DNA of 64,000 bases from Phyllobacterium zundukense (GTDB taxonomy: Bacteria > Pseudomonadota > Alphaproteobacteria > Rhizobiales > Rhizobiaceae). Each line of letters starts with the position of its first letter. Position 1 is the first letter of the stretch. Below are positions 45,820 through 56,008 of the stretch, piece after piece. The stretch is from contig NZ_CP017940.1 of assembly GCF_002764115.1 (NCBI RefSeq), positions 448,501 through 512,500 of the forward strand, in the 5' to 3' direction. Made by a program: the position numbers and the translations under genes. The notes under the pieces were generated by a model. The model did no database searches. It worked only from the letters and a program-made list of their open reading frames with translations, and was not told the DNA's origin.

Positions 45820-46585
45820 ATGAAAACTGTTGGAACAACTGCACGTCTTTTCACACGCGCCGTGACAAATCAGCTTTTCGGGCTGTTGTTTCCGCCGGTT
45901 TGTGCAGGATGCGACAGGCACGTCGCTGAACCCGGAACCTGTGCGGCGCCTGCTGGTCGAGGGTCCGCTTTATCGAAAAGCCCTATTGCCCCGTGCTCGG
46001 CATCCCTTTCAGCCATGACCTCGGCGCCGAAATTCTTTCCGCCGAGGCCATTGCCGATCCGCCACCGTTTCGCCGCGCGAGGTCCGTCGCGGTGCACGAG
46101 GGTGTTATCCGCGATATGGTACACCGCCTCAAATATAATGACCGCACCGATCTTGGTCCCTGGATGGCGGGCTGGATGATGCGGGCAGGCAGTGAATTGC
46201 TCAGCGATTGCGATATCATGGTGCCCGTGCCTCTGCATGCGCGGCGGTTCTGGTTCCGCCGGTTCAATCAATCGGCAGAACTTGCCCGTCATCTGGCGAG
46301 ATGAGCGGCAAACCGTTTGATCCGGACGCACTGAGGCGCGTCAGGCAAACCCGGCAGCAGGTGGGGCTCGGTGCAAATGAGCGCGTCGCCAACGTTCGCG
46401 GCGCATTCAGAGTGCCTGATGCACAGGAAATCAAGGTGCGCGGGCGCGATGTCCTGCTGATAGATGATGTCTATACAACGGGAGCAACCGTAAAAGCGGC
46501 TTCACGCGCCTTGCTCAGAAGCGGCGCAGCGAATGTCGATGTTCTGACTTTTGGCCGGGTCATGTCGAAAGAATTGTCTGTTTGA
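45820..46585 (+). pseudogene. comF: comF family gene with two single-base frameshifts
   Basis: ComF-like phosphoribosyltransferase-fold protein. The coding content is complete but split over three frames: MKTVGTTARLFTRAVTNQLF to AEPGT; then CGACWSRVRFIEKPYC through FNQSAELARHLA; then MSGKPFDPDALRR to the end with the PRTase motif VLLIDDVYTTGATVKAASRA. One base is missing near 45940 (CC where CCC would restore CLC-type frame) and one near 46295 (GCGAG where GCGGAG would restore LAEMSG). Both fall in short G or C runs, so sequencing error and true decay are both possible. Its position is usual for Rhizobiales: between a methyltransferase and grxC. Confidence 0.85.
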
Positions 46586-46663
46586 CCCGGTTTCGGCAGA
46601 AAGAACGGGTCTTTTCGCCTGAAGTTTTGATGCCTATATAGGGAGAGAATATGGAGTATTTGG

Positions 46664-46939
46664 ATGGTTGATGTAACAATCTATACGCGTAACGGTTGCG
46701 GCTATTGTACAGCCGCCAAGGGTCTTCTTTCGGAAAAAGGCGTGACCTTCGTTGAGTATAATGCGACGATCGAGCCTACAGCGCGGCAGGAAATGCTGGC
46801 GCGCGCCAATGGCCGCTCAACCTTTCCGCAGATATTCGTCGGCAAAACCCATGTTGGAGGCTGCGACGACCTTTATGCGCTGGAAAATCAGGGCCGTCTC
46901 GACATCCTGTTGAAGACGGGCGAACTGGCACAAGGATGA
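46664..46939 (+). CDS. grxC: Glutaredoxin 3
   Basis: Dithiol glutaredoxin reducing protein disulfides with glutathione. Active site CGYC in YTRNGCGYCTAAKGLL, the cis-Pro region NGRSTFPQIFVGKTHVGGCD, and the DLYALENQGRLDILL helix. 91 aa, slightly longer than E. coli GrxC. The nitrilase gene starts 4 nt after its stop. Confidence 0.95.
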   Translation: MVDVTIYTRNGCGYCTAAKGLLSEKGVTFVEYNATIEPTARQEMLARANGRSTFPQIFVGKTHVGGCDDLYALENQGRLDILLKTGELAQG

Positions 46940-46943
46940 TGAT

Positions 46944-47810
46944 ATGAGTTCATTTCGTGCAGCCGCCATCCAGATGCGCTCGGGCGTGGACCCGCAGCGC
47001 AACGCCGCCGATCTCGCCCGCTACGTTGCGGAGGCGGTGGCAAAAGGCGCGGTTTATGTCCAGACGCCCGAAATGACCGGCGCTCTGCAACGGGATCGCA
47101 AGGCGCTCGCGAGTGTCTTGAAGGCTGAGAACGACGATGTCATCGTTCGCACCGCTTCAGAACTCGCAGCCAAGCATGGAATTCATCTTCATATCGGCTC
47201 AACGGCTATCGCCCGCGACGACGGCAAGATCGCCAACCGGGCTTTTCTGTTCGGCCCGGATGGCAATATCCTTACCCGCTATGACAAGATCCATATGTTC
47301 GACGTCGATCTGGACAATGGCGAGAGCTGGCGGGAATCGGCCGTCTACGCGCCGGGTGCCGACACTGTGGTGATCGATCTACCCTTCGCACGCCTTGGTT
47401 TTGCGATCTGCTACGATGTGCGCTTCCCGCAATTGTTCCGCGCACAGGCTTTGGCCGGTGCGTCGGTGATTACCGCGCCCGCCGCCTTTACCCGCCAGAC
47501 CGGTGAGGCGCATTGGCATGTGCTGCAGCGCGCTCGCGCAATCGAAAACGGTGCGTTCATGGTCTCGGCCGCGCAGGGTGGTGTCCATGAGGACGGCCGC
47601 GAAACCTATGGTCATTCGATGATCGTCGCACCCTGGGGCGAAATTCTTGCGGAAGCCGATCATGCGGAGCCCGCGGTCATTGTTGCGGATATCGATCCGG
47701 CATTGAGCGCCGCCGCCCGCTCGAAGGTCCCGAATCTCAAGAATGCGCGCCCGTTTGGACTGGTCGTTGAGAATGACGGCCAGAGCGAAAGACATTCGGT
47801 AGCGTCATGA
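46944..47810 (+). CDS. Carbon-nitrogen hydrolase (nitrilase superfamily)
   Basis: 288-aa amidase of the nitrilase superfamily, Nit1/deaminated glutathione amidase-like. The Glu-Lys-Cys triad is visible: Glu in VQTPEMTGAL, Lys in YDKIHMFDVDLDNGESW and Cys in LGFAICYDVRFPQLFR. The Nit family repairs deaminated glutathione, which fits its place directly after grxC. It overlaps the DUF1178 gene by 4 nt. Confidence 0.92.
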   Translation: MSSFRAAAIQMRSGVDPQRNAADLARYVAEAVAKGAVYVQTPEMTGALQRDRKALASVLKAENDDVIVRTASELAAKHGIHLHIGSTAIARDDGKIANRAFLFGPDGNILTRYDKIHMFDVDLDNGESWRESAVYAPGADTVVIDLPFARLGFAICYDVRFPQLFRAQALAGASVITAPAAFTRQTGEAHWHVLQRARAIENGAFMVSAAQGGVHEDGRETYGHSMIVAPWGEILAEADHAEPAVIVADIDPALSAAARSKVPNLKNARPFGLVVENDGQSERHSVAS

Positions 47811-48220
47811 TCCGTTTTTCCCTTCATTGCGACCATGACCATGACTTTGAAGGCTGGTTTCGAAGCAATGATGATTTTGATACGCAGGCCGAAAAGCACC
47901 TCGTAACGTGTCCGGTTTGCAATTCGCACAAGGTCGAGAAGGCGTTGATGGCACCCTCTGTCACGACCGGCCGGCAAAAGGAAAAGATCGCCGTCGCCAT
48001 GAGCAAAATGGTCACGGAGCTCAAGGAAATGGCACAGAAAGTCCGCGAGAATGCCGATTATGTCGGCAGTGACTTTGCCGAGGAAGCCCGCAAGATTCAT
48101 TTCGGCGAGGTCGAAAAACGCGGCATTTATGGCGAAGCTACCGGTGAGGAGGTCAAATCCCTGCTCGAGGATGGTGTCGATGTCATGCCGCTTCCCGTCT
48201 TTCCGGAAGACCACAATTGA
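47807..48220 (+). CDS. DUF1178 family protein
   Basis: 137-aa soluble protein conserved in alpha- and betaproteobacteria. The N-terminal zinc-ribbon-like part MIRFSLHCDHDHDFEGWFRS and HLVTCPVCNSHKVEKALMAP has the paired Cys, and ESFAEEARKIHFGEVEKRGI-like DFAEEARKIHFGEVEKRGIY with GEATGEEVKSLLEDGVDVMP forms the C-terminal part. Function unknown. Coupled to the nitrilase gene (ATGA). Confidence 0.92.
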   Translation: MIRFSLHCDHDHDFEGWFRSNDDFDTQAEKHLVTCPVCNSHKVEKALMAPSVTTGRQKEKIAVAMSKMVTELKEMAQKVRENADYVGSDFAEEARKIHFGEVEKRGIYGEATGEEVKSLLEDGVDVMPLPVFPEDHN

Positions 48221-48287
48221 TCTTGCCCGGTTAAATCCGATCTCTATGGTGCTCAGCTCGAACTGAACCCCATCGGATGATTCCCCC

Positions 48288-49184
48288 ATGTCATTTCTGA
48301 ATTCCGCCGCGGTGTTGCTTGTCTTGACGGGCACGTTTCTCGGATTGACGCTGCCGTTCGGCAAACTGGCATTCGCGGCGGGTATAACACCGTCGCTCTG
48401 GGCATTCGTCATCTCGACCGGTGCGGGAACCGTGCTTCTGACGGCATTCCTCGTTATGGGAAAACGCCCACGTGTCAGTTCGCGTATGCTGCGCTACTAC
48501 GTCATCACCGCGCTTATCTCTTACGCGATACCCAACTTCATGACCCTGTCGGCAATTCCGCATCTTGGATCCGGCTATACCGGGATCATGTACACGCTGT
48601 CGCCGGTGTTCACGCTGCTGCTGTCGATTCTGTTCAAGATGCGCAGGCCCAATCTTCTCGGCCTGCTTGGCATATTTGTGGGGTTTGCGGGGGCCGTTCT
48701 CGTTGGTTTTACGCGTGGCCAGGTCGGCCAGCCTGCCGATCCTCTCTGGGTGGGTATCGGCCTGCTCATCCCCGTGCTGCTTGCACTGGGTAATGTCTAT
48801 CGCACCATCGACTGGCCGGATGGCGCCGATCCGACCGAGCTTGCGGCGGGTAGTCATTTGACGACGGCGCTGCTGCTTATCCCGGTGATTTTCTACATGA
48901 CTGGCGCGTTCCCGGTAGCACCACTCGGCGATGTGCCATGGCTGGTGTTCTTCCAGGTCCTGGCCTCTGCCTGCATGTTTGCGCTTTATTTTCGGCTTCA
49001 GGCGGTCGGTGGACCGGTTTATCTCAGCCAGATCGGATATGTGGGAGCAGCGGTCGCCCTGCTTGCCGGAACGCTGTTCCTCGGGGAAGTGTACCAGCTC
49101 GCGACCTGGGTAGGGGCGGTCATCATCACGATCGGCGTTCTGATGACCACGAAAGCCCAGCGCATGGCAGCCAAGGCCGCTTAG
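48288..49184 (+). CDS. EamA/DMT family transporter
   Basis: 298-aa inner-membrane protein with ten predicted spans and two EamA repeats (about 5-135 and 150-285). [40 protein letters not shown] and [20 protein letters not shown] are typical. Probable metabolite exporter, substrate unknown. Its end overlaps the convergent ubiG stop by 4 nt. Confidence 0.9.
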   Translation: MSFLNSAAVLLVLTGTFLGLTLPFGKLAFAAGITPSLWAFVISTGAGTVLLTAFLVMGKRPRVSSRMLRYYVITALISYAIPNFMTLSAIPHLGSGYTGIMYTLSPVFTLLLSILFKMRRPNLLGLLGIFVGFAGAVLVGFTRGQVGQPADPLWVGIGLLIPVLLALGNVYRTIDWPDGADPTELAAGSHLTTALLLIPVIFYMTGAFPVAPLGDVPWLVFFQVLASACMFALYFRLQAVGGPVYLSQIGYVGAAVALLAGTLFLGEVYQLATWVGAVIITIGVLMTTKAQRMAAKAA

Positions 49185-49924
49185 GGCCTTATTGCAAGAA
49201 CCATATAGTTGACATCGGTGTCGTTCGAGCGATTCCAGCTGTCGGCAAAGGGATTGTAGGTCACGCCGACCTTTTCGACGATCTCAAGGCCGGCACGCAC
49301 CAAGGCGGTTTCGAGCTCTTCAGGACGGACGAGCTTTTCGTATTGGTGTGTGCCGCGCGGCAACCAGCGCAGGACATATTCGGCGCCGAAAATGGCAAGA
49401 CCGAGTGCCTTCAATGTCCGGTTGATGGTGGCGACAAAGGTCATGCCGCCGGGCTTCACCATCTGCGAACAGGCCGACATATAGAGATCAACATCGGCGA
49501 CGTGCTCGACGACTTCCATGTTGAGGACAATGTCGAACTGCTCTCCGGCTTCCGCGAGGGCTTCCGCGGTCGTGGCCCGGTAATCGATCGAGAGGCCGCT
49601 TTGCGCCGCGTGGATCCTGGCCACTTCGATGTTGGTTTCGCCGGCATCGGCGCCTACGACCGTTGCGCCGAGACGTGCCATGGGCTCGCAAAGAAGACCA
49701 CCACCGCAGCCGATATCCAGAATCCGCAAGCCCGAAAACGGCGTCGGTTTGTTCGGATCGATGCCGTAATGGGCGCAGACCTTTTCCTTGATATAGGCAA
49801 GCCGCGTCGGATTGAACTTGTGCAGGGGACGGAACTTGCCTTGCGGGTTCCACCACTCGGCCGCCATGCGCGAAAAGCGCTCGACTTCTGCGGCATCGAT
49901 TGTACTGCGCTCTGTTGTCGCCAT
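49181..49924 (-). CDS. ubiG: Ubiquinone biosynthesis O-methyltransferase UbiG
   Basis: SAM-dependent methyltransferase for both O-methylations in ubiquinone synthesis. Motif [21 protein letters not shown], post-[36 protein letters not shown] and [20 protein letters not shown] are hallmarks; the N-terminal [20 protein letters not shown] is specific to UbiG. 247 aa. Divergent from lysC with 188 nt between starts. Confidence 0.96.
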   Translation of the reverse strand: MATTERSTIDAAEVERFSRMAAEWWNPQGKFRPLHKFNPTRLAYIKEKVCAHYGIDPNKPTPFSGLRILDIGCGGGLLCEPMARLGATVVGADAGETNIEVARIHAAQSGLSIDYRATTAEALAEAGEQFDIVLNMEVVEHVADVDLYMSACSQMVKPGGMTFVATINRTLKALGLAIFGAEYVLRWLPRGTHQYEKLVRPEELETALVRAGLEIVEKVGVTYNPFADSWNRSNDTDVNYMVLAIRP

Positions 49925-50112
49925 CGCCTATCCTCACTATTGTTTCCGAGAGGCCTCTTCCGGCAAAAAATGTCAAGGCGCGAATCGTCCCGCGTTCTTG
50001 CAGTTACGTCATTATTTCGTTATGGGAGGCCGCATTCATTTGGCAACGGGCTGCTTCTTTTGAGCGGTTCGTTGCCAATCCAATTTCAGGCATTCCAGAA
50101 CGGTACCTTCCC

Positions 50113-51366
50113 ATGGCACGCATTGTGATGAAATTCGGTGGCACTTCGGTGGCCGATATCGACCGCATCCGTAATGTGGCCCGTCACGTCAAACGTGAAG
50201 TCGACGCAGGCCACGAGGTTGCCGTCGTCGTTTCCGCCATGGCCGGGAAGACCAATGAGCTCGTGGCCTGGACCCGCCAGACATCGCCGATGCATGATGC
50301 GCGCGAATACGATGCCATCGTCGCCTCCGGCGAGCAGGTGACTGCCGGTCTGCTTGCGATCGCCTTGCAGGCGATGGGCGTGCACGCGCGCTCGTGGCAG
50401 GGCTGGCAGATACCGATCAAGACCGACAATGCGCATGGCGCAGCACGAATCCTTGAGATCGATGGCTCCTTCCTGATCGAACGGTTTCAAGAGGGGCAGG
50501 TGGCTGTCATTTCCGGATTCCAGGGCATCGGGCCGGACAACCGCATCTCGACGCTTGGTCGCGGCGGCTCCGATACCAGCGCGGTCGCCATCGCGGCTGC
50601 GGTGAAGGCCGATCGATGCGATATCTATACGGATGTGGACGGTGTCTACACGACCGATCCTCGGGTGGAGCCGAAGGCACGGCGTCTGTCGCGCATCTCG
50701 TTTGAAGAAATGCTTGAAATGGCCTCGCTTGGCGCCAAAGTGTTGCAAGTGCGGTCCGTCGAGCTTGCCATGGTGCACAAAGTGCGCACATTTGTCAGAT
50801 CCAGTTTCGAAGACCCCGATGCGCCGGGCATGGGTGATCTGATCAATCCGCCCGGAACACTTATTTGCGACGAGGAAGAAATCGTGGAACAGCAGGTTGT
50901 CACAGGAATTGCCTACGCCAAGGACGAAGCGCAGATTTCGCTGCGTCGCGTTGCTGATCGCCCCGGCATATCCGCCGCTATTTTTGGCCCGCTCGCCGAG
51001 TCGCATATCAACGTCGATATGATCGTCCAGAATGTCTCGGAAGATGGCACCAAGACCGACATGACGTTCACCGTACCGTCGGGCGATCTCGACAAGGCGC
51101 TGGTCGTCCTGGAAAAGGTCAAGGCCGAGATCGGCTGCGACATCATCCAGTCGGAAGCCGGCATGGTCAAAGTCTCGGTCATCGGTATCGGCATGCGCAG
51201 TCATGCGGGCGTTGCTGCGACGGCTTTCCGTGCGCTCGCCGACAAGGGCATCAACATCCGCGCCATCACCACTTCGGAAATCAAGATTTCCATTCTAATT
51301 GATGGTCCCTATGCGGAACTTGCCGTGCGCACTTTGCATTCCGTCTACGGTCTGGATAAGCATTAG
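50113..51366 (+). CDS. lysC: Aspartate kinase
   Basis: First step of the Lys/Thr/Met pathway: phosphorylates aspartate. The start MARIVMKFGGTSVADIDRIR has the KFGGTSV kinase motif; FQGIGPDNRISTLGRGGSDT and DVDGVYTTDPRVEPKARRLS follow; two ACT domains at the C-terminus (from about residue 265) bind feedback amino acids. 417 aa. The frame is open 71 codons upstream of 50113, but the conserved start fixes this ATG. Followed by ptsP, as in most Rhizobiales. Confidence 0.97.
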   Translation: MARIVMKFGGTSVADIDRIRNVARHVKREVDAGHEVAVVVSAMAGKTNELVAWTRQTSPMHDAREYDAIVASGEQVTAGLLAIALQAMGVHARSWQGWQIPIKTDNAHGAARILEIDGSFLIERFQEGQVAVISGFQGIGPDNRISTLGRGGSDTSAVAIAAAVKADRCDIYTDVDGVYTTDPRVEPKARRLSRISFEEMLEMASLGAKVLQVRSVELAMVHKVRTFVRSSFEDPDAPGMGDLINPPGTLICDEEEIVEQQVVTGIAYAKDEAQISLRRVADRPGISAAIFGPLAESHINVDMIVQNVSEDGTKTDMTFTVPSGDLDKALVVLEKVKAEIGCDIIQSEAGMVKVSVIGIGMRSHAGVAATAFRALADKGINIRAITTSEIKISILIDGPYAELAVRTLHSVYGLDKH

Positions 51367-51473
51367 AAATCGAGATTCTGTTTGTCGGCATCTTCGCTGG
51401 CTGACATGATGGATCGACTGATTTGGTGAGGCCATTCCGGCCTTGCCAATATTGTTATGGAGAAAGGCTCCAA

Positions 51474-53750
51474 GTGCCCACGCGCGAGCAGATAAGCGGC
51501 CCCCGTGTCATGCTGAAGCGCCTCCGCGAACTGATGGCGGAGGCTCTTGAGCCACAGGAGAGGCTTGACCGCATTGTTCGCGAAATCGCGCAGAACATGG
51601 TCGCGGAAGTGTGCTCGTTTTATGTGCTGCGCTCCGACGGTGTGCTCGAACTCTATGCTACCGAGGGTTTGAACCCGTCCGCCGTCCATTTGGCGCAATT
51701 GCGTCTGGGGCAGGGCCTTGTCGGTACCATTGCTGCCAGCGCGCGGCCGCTCAATCTCACCGATGCGCAGACCCATCCGGCCTTCGCCTATCTGCCGGAA
51801 ACGGGCGAAGAGATCTATAATTCCTTCCTCGGCGTGCCGATCCTGCGGGCAGGGCGCACGCTCGGCGTTCTCGTCGTGCAGAACAAGACCAAGCGCGTTT
51901 ATCGTGAGGACGAAGTCGAGGCGCTCGAGACAACGGCGATGGTTCTGGCGGAAATGGTTGCCGCTGGCGAGATCCCGCGGCTCGCCCGTCCGGGCGTGGA
52001 GCTCGACCTCGGCAAGCCGATGAGCTTCAGTGGCAGCGCGTTCAATGATGGCGTCGGCCTGGGCCATGTGGTTCTGCACGAGCCGCGCATCGTCGTCACC
52101 AACCTTTTCAACGAGAACATCGATACGGAAATCGACCGGCTCGAAAATTCGCTCGGTTCCTTGCGCATTTCGATCGACGACATGCTGTCGCGCCGCGATG
52201 TGGCATTCGAGGGCGAACACCGCGAGGTGCTGGAAGCCTACCGGATGTTCGCGCACGACACAGGTTGGGTGCGGCGTCTCGAAGAGGCGATCCGCAACGG
52301 CCTGACAGCGGAAGCGGCTGTCGAGAAAGTGCAGAGCGACACACGCGCTCGCATGATGCACCTGACCGACCCCTATATGCGGGAACGCCTGAGCGATTTC
52401 GACGATCTGGCGAACCGTTTGCTGCGCCAGTTGATGGGGCGCGACGTGAAGACCATGGCCGGGTCTCTGGCCAAGGATGCCATCATCATTGCCCGCTCCA
52501 TGGGCGCGGCGGAGTTGCTGGACTATCCGCGCGAACGCCTGCGTGGCCTGGTGCTCGAAGATGGCGCTGCGACCAGCCATGTGGTGATCGTCGCCCGCGC
52601 GATGGGCATTCCCGTTGCCGGTCAGGTCAAAGGCGTCGTGTCCATGGCGGAAAACAACGATGCCGTGATCATCGATGGCGATGATGGCCGCGTCCACCTT
52701 CGCCCGCAGGCTGACGTCGAAGCGGCATACTCGGAGAAGGTCAAGTTCCGTGCCAAGCGCCAGGCTTTGTACAGGGAATTGCGCGACCAGCCTTCGCTGA
52801 CCAAGGATGGCGTACATATTTCGCTGTTGATGAATGCCGGCCTGCTGGTCGACCTGCCGCAACTGGCGGAAGCGGGAGCGGCCGGCATTGGCCTGTTCCG
52901 CACCGAATTGCAGTTCATGGTGGCGTCGACCTTCCCGCGTGCCGAACAGCAGGAGCGGTTGTATCGCTCGGTGCTTGAGGCAGCCGGTGACCGGCCTGTC
53001 ACATTCCGCACGCTCGATATTGGCGGAGACAAGGTGCTCCCTTATTTCCGCAGCAATGTGAACGAGGAAAACCCGGCCATGGGCTGGCGGGCTATCCGCC
53101 TGACGCTCGACCGGCCGGGATTGCTGCGCACACAGGTTCGTGCTTTGCTCAAGGCTGCGGGCGGGCGCGAACTCCGGCTGATGCTGCCGATGGTCACGGA
53201 AGTGGCGGAAGTGCGCAAGGCGAGCGAGCTGATCAACCGCGAGGTCCAGCACCTGTCCCGCTTCGCCTATGATCTGCCGACGCGCGTCAAGATCGGGGCC
53301 ATGGTCGAAGTGCCGTCGCTGCTCTGGCAGCTCGATGAACTGATGGCGCACGTGGATTTTGTTTCCGTCGGCTCGAACGATCTGTTCCAGTTCGTCATGG
53401 CCGTCGATCGCGGCAATTCCATCATCACCAACCGGTTCGACAATCTCTCGGTGCCGTTCCTGCGGGTATTGCGCCAGATCGCCGAGGCAGGTGAGCGCAA
53501 CCACACGGATGTGACGCTTTGTGGTGAAATGGCCGGCAAGCCCATTTCGGCCATGGCGCTGATCGGGCTTGGGTTCCGGTCGATCTCGATGTCGCCGGCC
53601 TCGATTGGGCCAATCAAGGCCATGCTCGGCACGCTTGACGTGAGTGAGATCACTGCGCAACTGAATGACGCGATCGATAATCACGGCGAAACGGGTTCGT
53701 TGCGTCACGTTCTCACCAAGTTTGCAGAGCGAGCAGGCGTTCCACTTTAG
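51474..53750 (+). CDS. ptsP: Phosphoenolpyruvate-protein phosphotransferase PtsP (EI-Ntr)
   Basis: Enzyme I of the nitrogen-related PTS, passing phosphate from PEP to NPr and EIIA-Ntr; controls nitrogen, carbon storage and K+ responses. N-terminal GAF domain (ERLDRIVREIAQNMVAEVCS to about 160), then the EI domain with the phosphorylated His in EDGAATSHVVIVARAMGIPV, and the PEP-binding barrel (GIGLFRTELQFMVAS, MLPMVTEVAEV, DFVSVGSNDLFQFVMAVDRG, LCGEMAGKP). Start: GTG at 51474 with GGAGAAAGG upstream gives 758 aa, the rhizobial length; an open frame to 51423 is not supported. Confidence 0.95.
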   Translation: MPTREQISGPRVMLKRLRELMAEALEPQERLDRIVREIAQNMVAEVCSFYVLRSDGVLELYATEGLNPSAVHLAQLRLGQGLVGTIAASARPLNLTDAQTHPAFAYLPETGEEIYNSFLGVPILRAGRTLGVLVVQNKTKRVYREDEVEALETTAMVLAEMVAAGEIPRLARPGVELDLGKPMSFSGSAFNDGVGLGHVVLHEPRIVVTNLFNENIDTEIDRLENSLGSLRISIDDMLSRRDVAFEGEHREVLEAYRMFAHDTGWVRRLEEAIRNGLTAEAAVEKVQSDTRARMMHLTDPYMRERLSDFDDLANRLLRQLMGRDVKTMAGSLAKDAIIIARSMGAAELLDYPRERLRGLVLEDGAATSHVVIVARAMGIPVAGQVKGVVSMAENNDAVIIDGDDGRVHLRPQADVEAAYSEKVKFRAKRQALYRELRDQPSLTKDGVHISLLMNAGLLVDLPQLAEAGAAGIGLFRTELQFMVASTFPRAEQQERLYRSVLEAAGDRPVTFRTLDIGGDKVLPYFRSNVNEENPAMGWRAIRLTLDRPGLLRTQVRALLKAAGGRELRLMLPMVTEVAEVRKASELINREVQHLSRFAYDLPTRVKIGAMVEVPSLLWQLDELMAHVDFVSVGSNDLFQFVMAVDRGNSIITNRFDNLSVPFLRVLRQIAEAGERNHTDVTLCGEMAGKPISAMALIGLGFRSISMSPASIGPIKAMLGTLDVSEITAQLNDAIDNHGETGSLRHVLTKFAERAGVPL

Positions 53751-53761
53751 AGGCTTAGACA

Positions 53762-54838
53762 ATGTCCATTCCGCAGGATCGTATGGATCAGCTGCTGAAG
53801 CGTTTCTCCATGATGGAGACGCAGATGGCGAGCAATCCCGATTCCGACACCTATGTGAAGCTCGCCTCGGAATATTCCGAGCTTGAGCCGGTCGTCACCA
53901 AAATCCGCGACCTGACCAGTGCGCGCGACGAAGCAAGCGATCTCAGATCCATGCTCAACGACGCATCGACTGACAAGGACATGCGCGAACTGGCGGAAGC
54001 GGAGCTGCCGGAAATCAACGAGCGCATCGAGGAACTGGAGAAGGATATCCAGGTTCTGCTGCTGCCGAAGGATGTGGCCGACGAGCGCAACGCGATCCTC
54101 GAAATCCGCGCCGGTACCGGCGGTTCGGAAGCGGCACTATTCGGCGGCGATCTGTTCCGCATGTATGAGCGCTATGCGGCTTCCAACGGCTGGCGCGTCG
54201 AGCTGATATCGGCGAGCGACGGCGAAGCCGGCGGCTACAAGGAAGTCATCGCCATGGTTTCAGGCAAGGGAGTCTTCGCCAAGCTGAAGTTCGAATCGGG
54301 CGTGCACCGGGTGCAGCGCGTTCCCGATACGGAAGCAAGCGGCCGCATTCACACGTCGGCTGCCACGGTTGCCGTTTTGCCGGAAGCCGAGGAGATCGAC
54401 ATCGATATCCGCCCCGACGATATCCGCATCGATACGATGCGTGCGTCGGGCTCGGGCGGGCAGCACGTTAACACGACCGACTCCGCCGTTCGCATTACGC
54501 ATATTCCATCCGGCATCGTCGTTGTGCAGGCCGAAAAATCGCAGCACCAGAACCGCGCCCGCGCCATGCAGGTCCTGCGTTCGCGCCTGTTCGACATGCA
54601 GCGGCAGAAGGCCGATAGCGAGCGATCCGAAGCGCGGCGCAGCCAGGTCGGTTCTGGCGATCGTTCCGAGCGCATCCGCACTTATAATTTCCCGCAGGGG
54701 CGTGTGACCGATCATCGCATCAACCTGACGCTCTACAAGCTCGACCGCATCATGGAAGGTGACCTGGATGAGCTGATCGGCGCGCTGATTTCGGACTACC
54801 AGACCGCCTTGCTTGCCCAGATGAACGAAGGGTTCTGA
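53762..54838 (+). CDS. prfA: Peptide chain release factor 1
   Basis: Terminates translation at UAA and UAG. GGQ motif in [20 protein letters not shown]; the stop-codon recognition region is [20 protein letters not shown], with PDT in the usual PxT place. N-terminal coiled-coil region and C-terminal [20 protein letters not shown] are complete. 358 aa. Located 11 nt after ptsP and 5 nt before prmC, its own methylase. Confidence 0.97.
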   Translation: MSIPQDRMDQLLKRFSMMETQMASNPDSDTYVKLASEYSELEPVVTKIRDLTSARDEASDLRSMLNDASTDKDMRELAEAELPEINERIEELEKDIQVLLLPKDVADERNAILEIRAGTGGSEAALFGGDLFRMYERYAASNGWRVELISASDGEAGGYKEVIAMVSGKGVFAKLKFESGVHRVQRVPDTEASGRIHTSAATVAVLPEAEEIDIDIRPDDIRIDTMRASGSGGQHVNTTDSAVRITHIPSGIVVVQAEKSQHQNRARAMQVLRSRLFDMQRQKADSERSEARRSQVGSGDRSERIRTYNFPQGRVTDHRINLTLYKLDRIMEGDLDELIGALISDYQTALLAQMNEGF

Positions 54839-54843
54839 CGGCA

Positions 54844-55713
54844 ATGAACAGGGACCGTTCGCGTCTCGGCGATGTACATCGAGAAGCCCGGGCTCGCCTC
54901 ACGACCGCCGGCATCGAAACCGCTGATCTCGATGCGCGTCTTCTGGTTGAGTGGGTCACCGGCTGCGATCGGCTTGAAATGATCCGAAACCCGAATCACC
55001 CGATCGACGAGGCGGTTCTCGCGCAGCTAGGCACAGTCCTTACCCGGCGAATCAATGGCGAATCGGTGCATCGCATCATCGGCAAGCGCGCTTTTTTCGG
55101 AGTCGAGCTCACCCTGTCCGCCGACACGCTGGAGCCTCGGCCGGACACCGAAGCACTGGTGGAACTGGCGATCCCGTTCCTGCGCCAACGCATCGCAGAG
55201 CACGGCGTAGCCGACCTAATCGACCTTGGAACGGGAACGGGAGCCATCGCCCTGGCGCTGCTCGATCAGTTCAGGCAATTGCGGGCGGTGGGCGTTGATA
55301 TTTCGAAAGGTGCCCTTGATACGGCGCGCGCCAATGCCCATCTTGCCGGTGTATCGGATCGTTTTGCGACCCTTTGTTCGGACTGGTTTTCCGAAGTAAC
55401 CGGTTCATTTGATCTGATAATTTCCAATCCGCCCTATATACCGTCGCTCGAGATAGCCGGCTTGCAACGTGAGGTCGTATTGCATGATCCGGTCAGGGCG
55501 CTGGACGGCGGGCAAGATGGTCTCACCCCCTACCGAATCATTGCCGAACACTCCCGGCAATATCTCAGGCAAGGCGGTGCCGTTGCGCTGGAAATCGGTT
55601 TTGGGCAACGCCGTGATGTCGAGGCGATTTTCGCCGGAGAATATTTCGCGCTAATGGGCGTCCAGAAGGATATTGGCGGGCACGAAAGAGCATTATTGTT
55701 CTCGCCAGTGTAA
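54844..55713 (+). CDS. prmC: Release factor glutamine methyltransferase PrmC
   Basis: Methylates the Gln of the GGQ motif of release factors. An N-terminal helical domain, then the SAM-binding motif LIDLGTGTGAIALALLDQFR and the substrate Gln-binding NPPY in FDLIISNPPYIPSLEIAGLQ. LEPRPDTEALVELAI is the family motif before the fold. 289 aa. Adjacent to prfA, the standard pairing. The 295-nt gap after it holds no supported gene and presumably the promoter of the DUF4167 gene. Confidence 0.96.
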   Translation: MNRDRSRLGDVHREARARLTTAGIETADLDARLLVEWVTGCDRLEMIRNPNHPIDEAVLAQLGTVLTRRINGESVHRIIGKRAFFGVELTLSADTLEPRPDTEALVELAIPFLRQRIAEHGVADLIDLGTGTGAIALALLDQFRQLRAVGVDISKGALDTARANAHLAGVSDRFATLCSDWFSEVTGSFDLIISNPPYIPSLEIAGLQREVVLHDPVRALDGGQDGLTPYRIIAEHSRQYLRQGGAVALEIGFGQRRDVEAIFAGEYFALMGVQKDIGGHERALLFSPV

Positions 55714-56008
55714 AAAGATTGAAAAAAGGCTTGGAATTTGCTGCGAAGACAGCTAGTTTCCGCTTACCGCTCTAAACCGAACAAATCTGGTTCTGCCTAT
55801 CAAGCGATTGATACGGAAATTTCTGGGTGTTTGATTTCTCTTCGGAAATAGCTTTGGAGAAATGGTTTTTGCGGCAGCACAAAAGTTTTATGAACTTTGG
55901 ATGCGATTGAAGCGCGGGGCGCGCTTCAGGTCGGCACTTGAGAAGCGAAGCTTTTTGACTCAAATGGTGAGCAAATTAGCGCCCCTGATTTTCTGAAAAG
56001 AGATAAGT

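Noticed and set aside
51363..53762. 799-codon open frame on the minus strand opposite ptsP
   Set aside because: Antisense shadow of ptsP; no domain and no ribosome-binding site.
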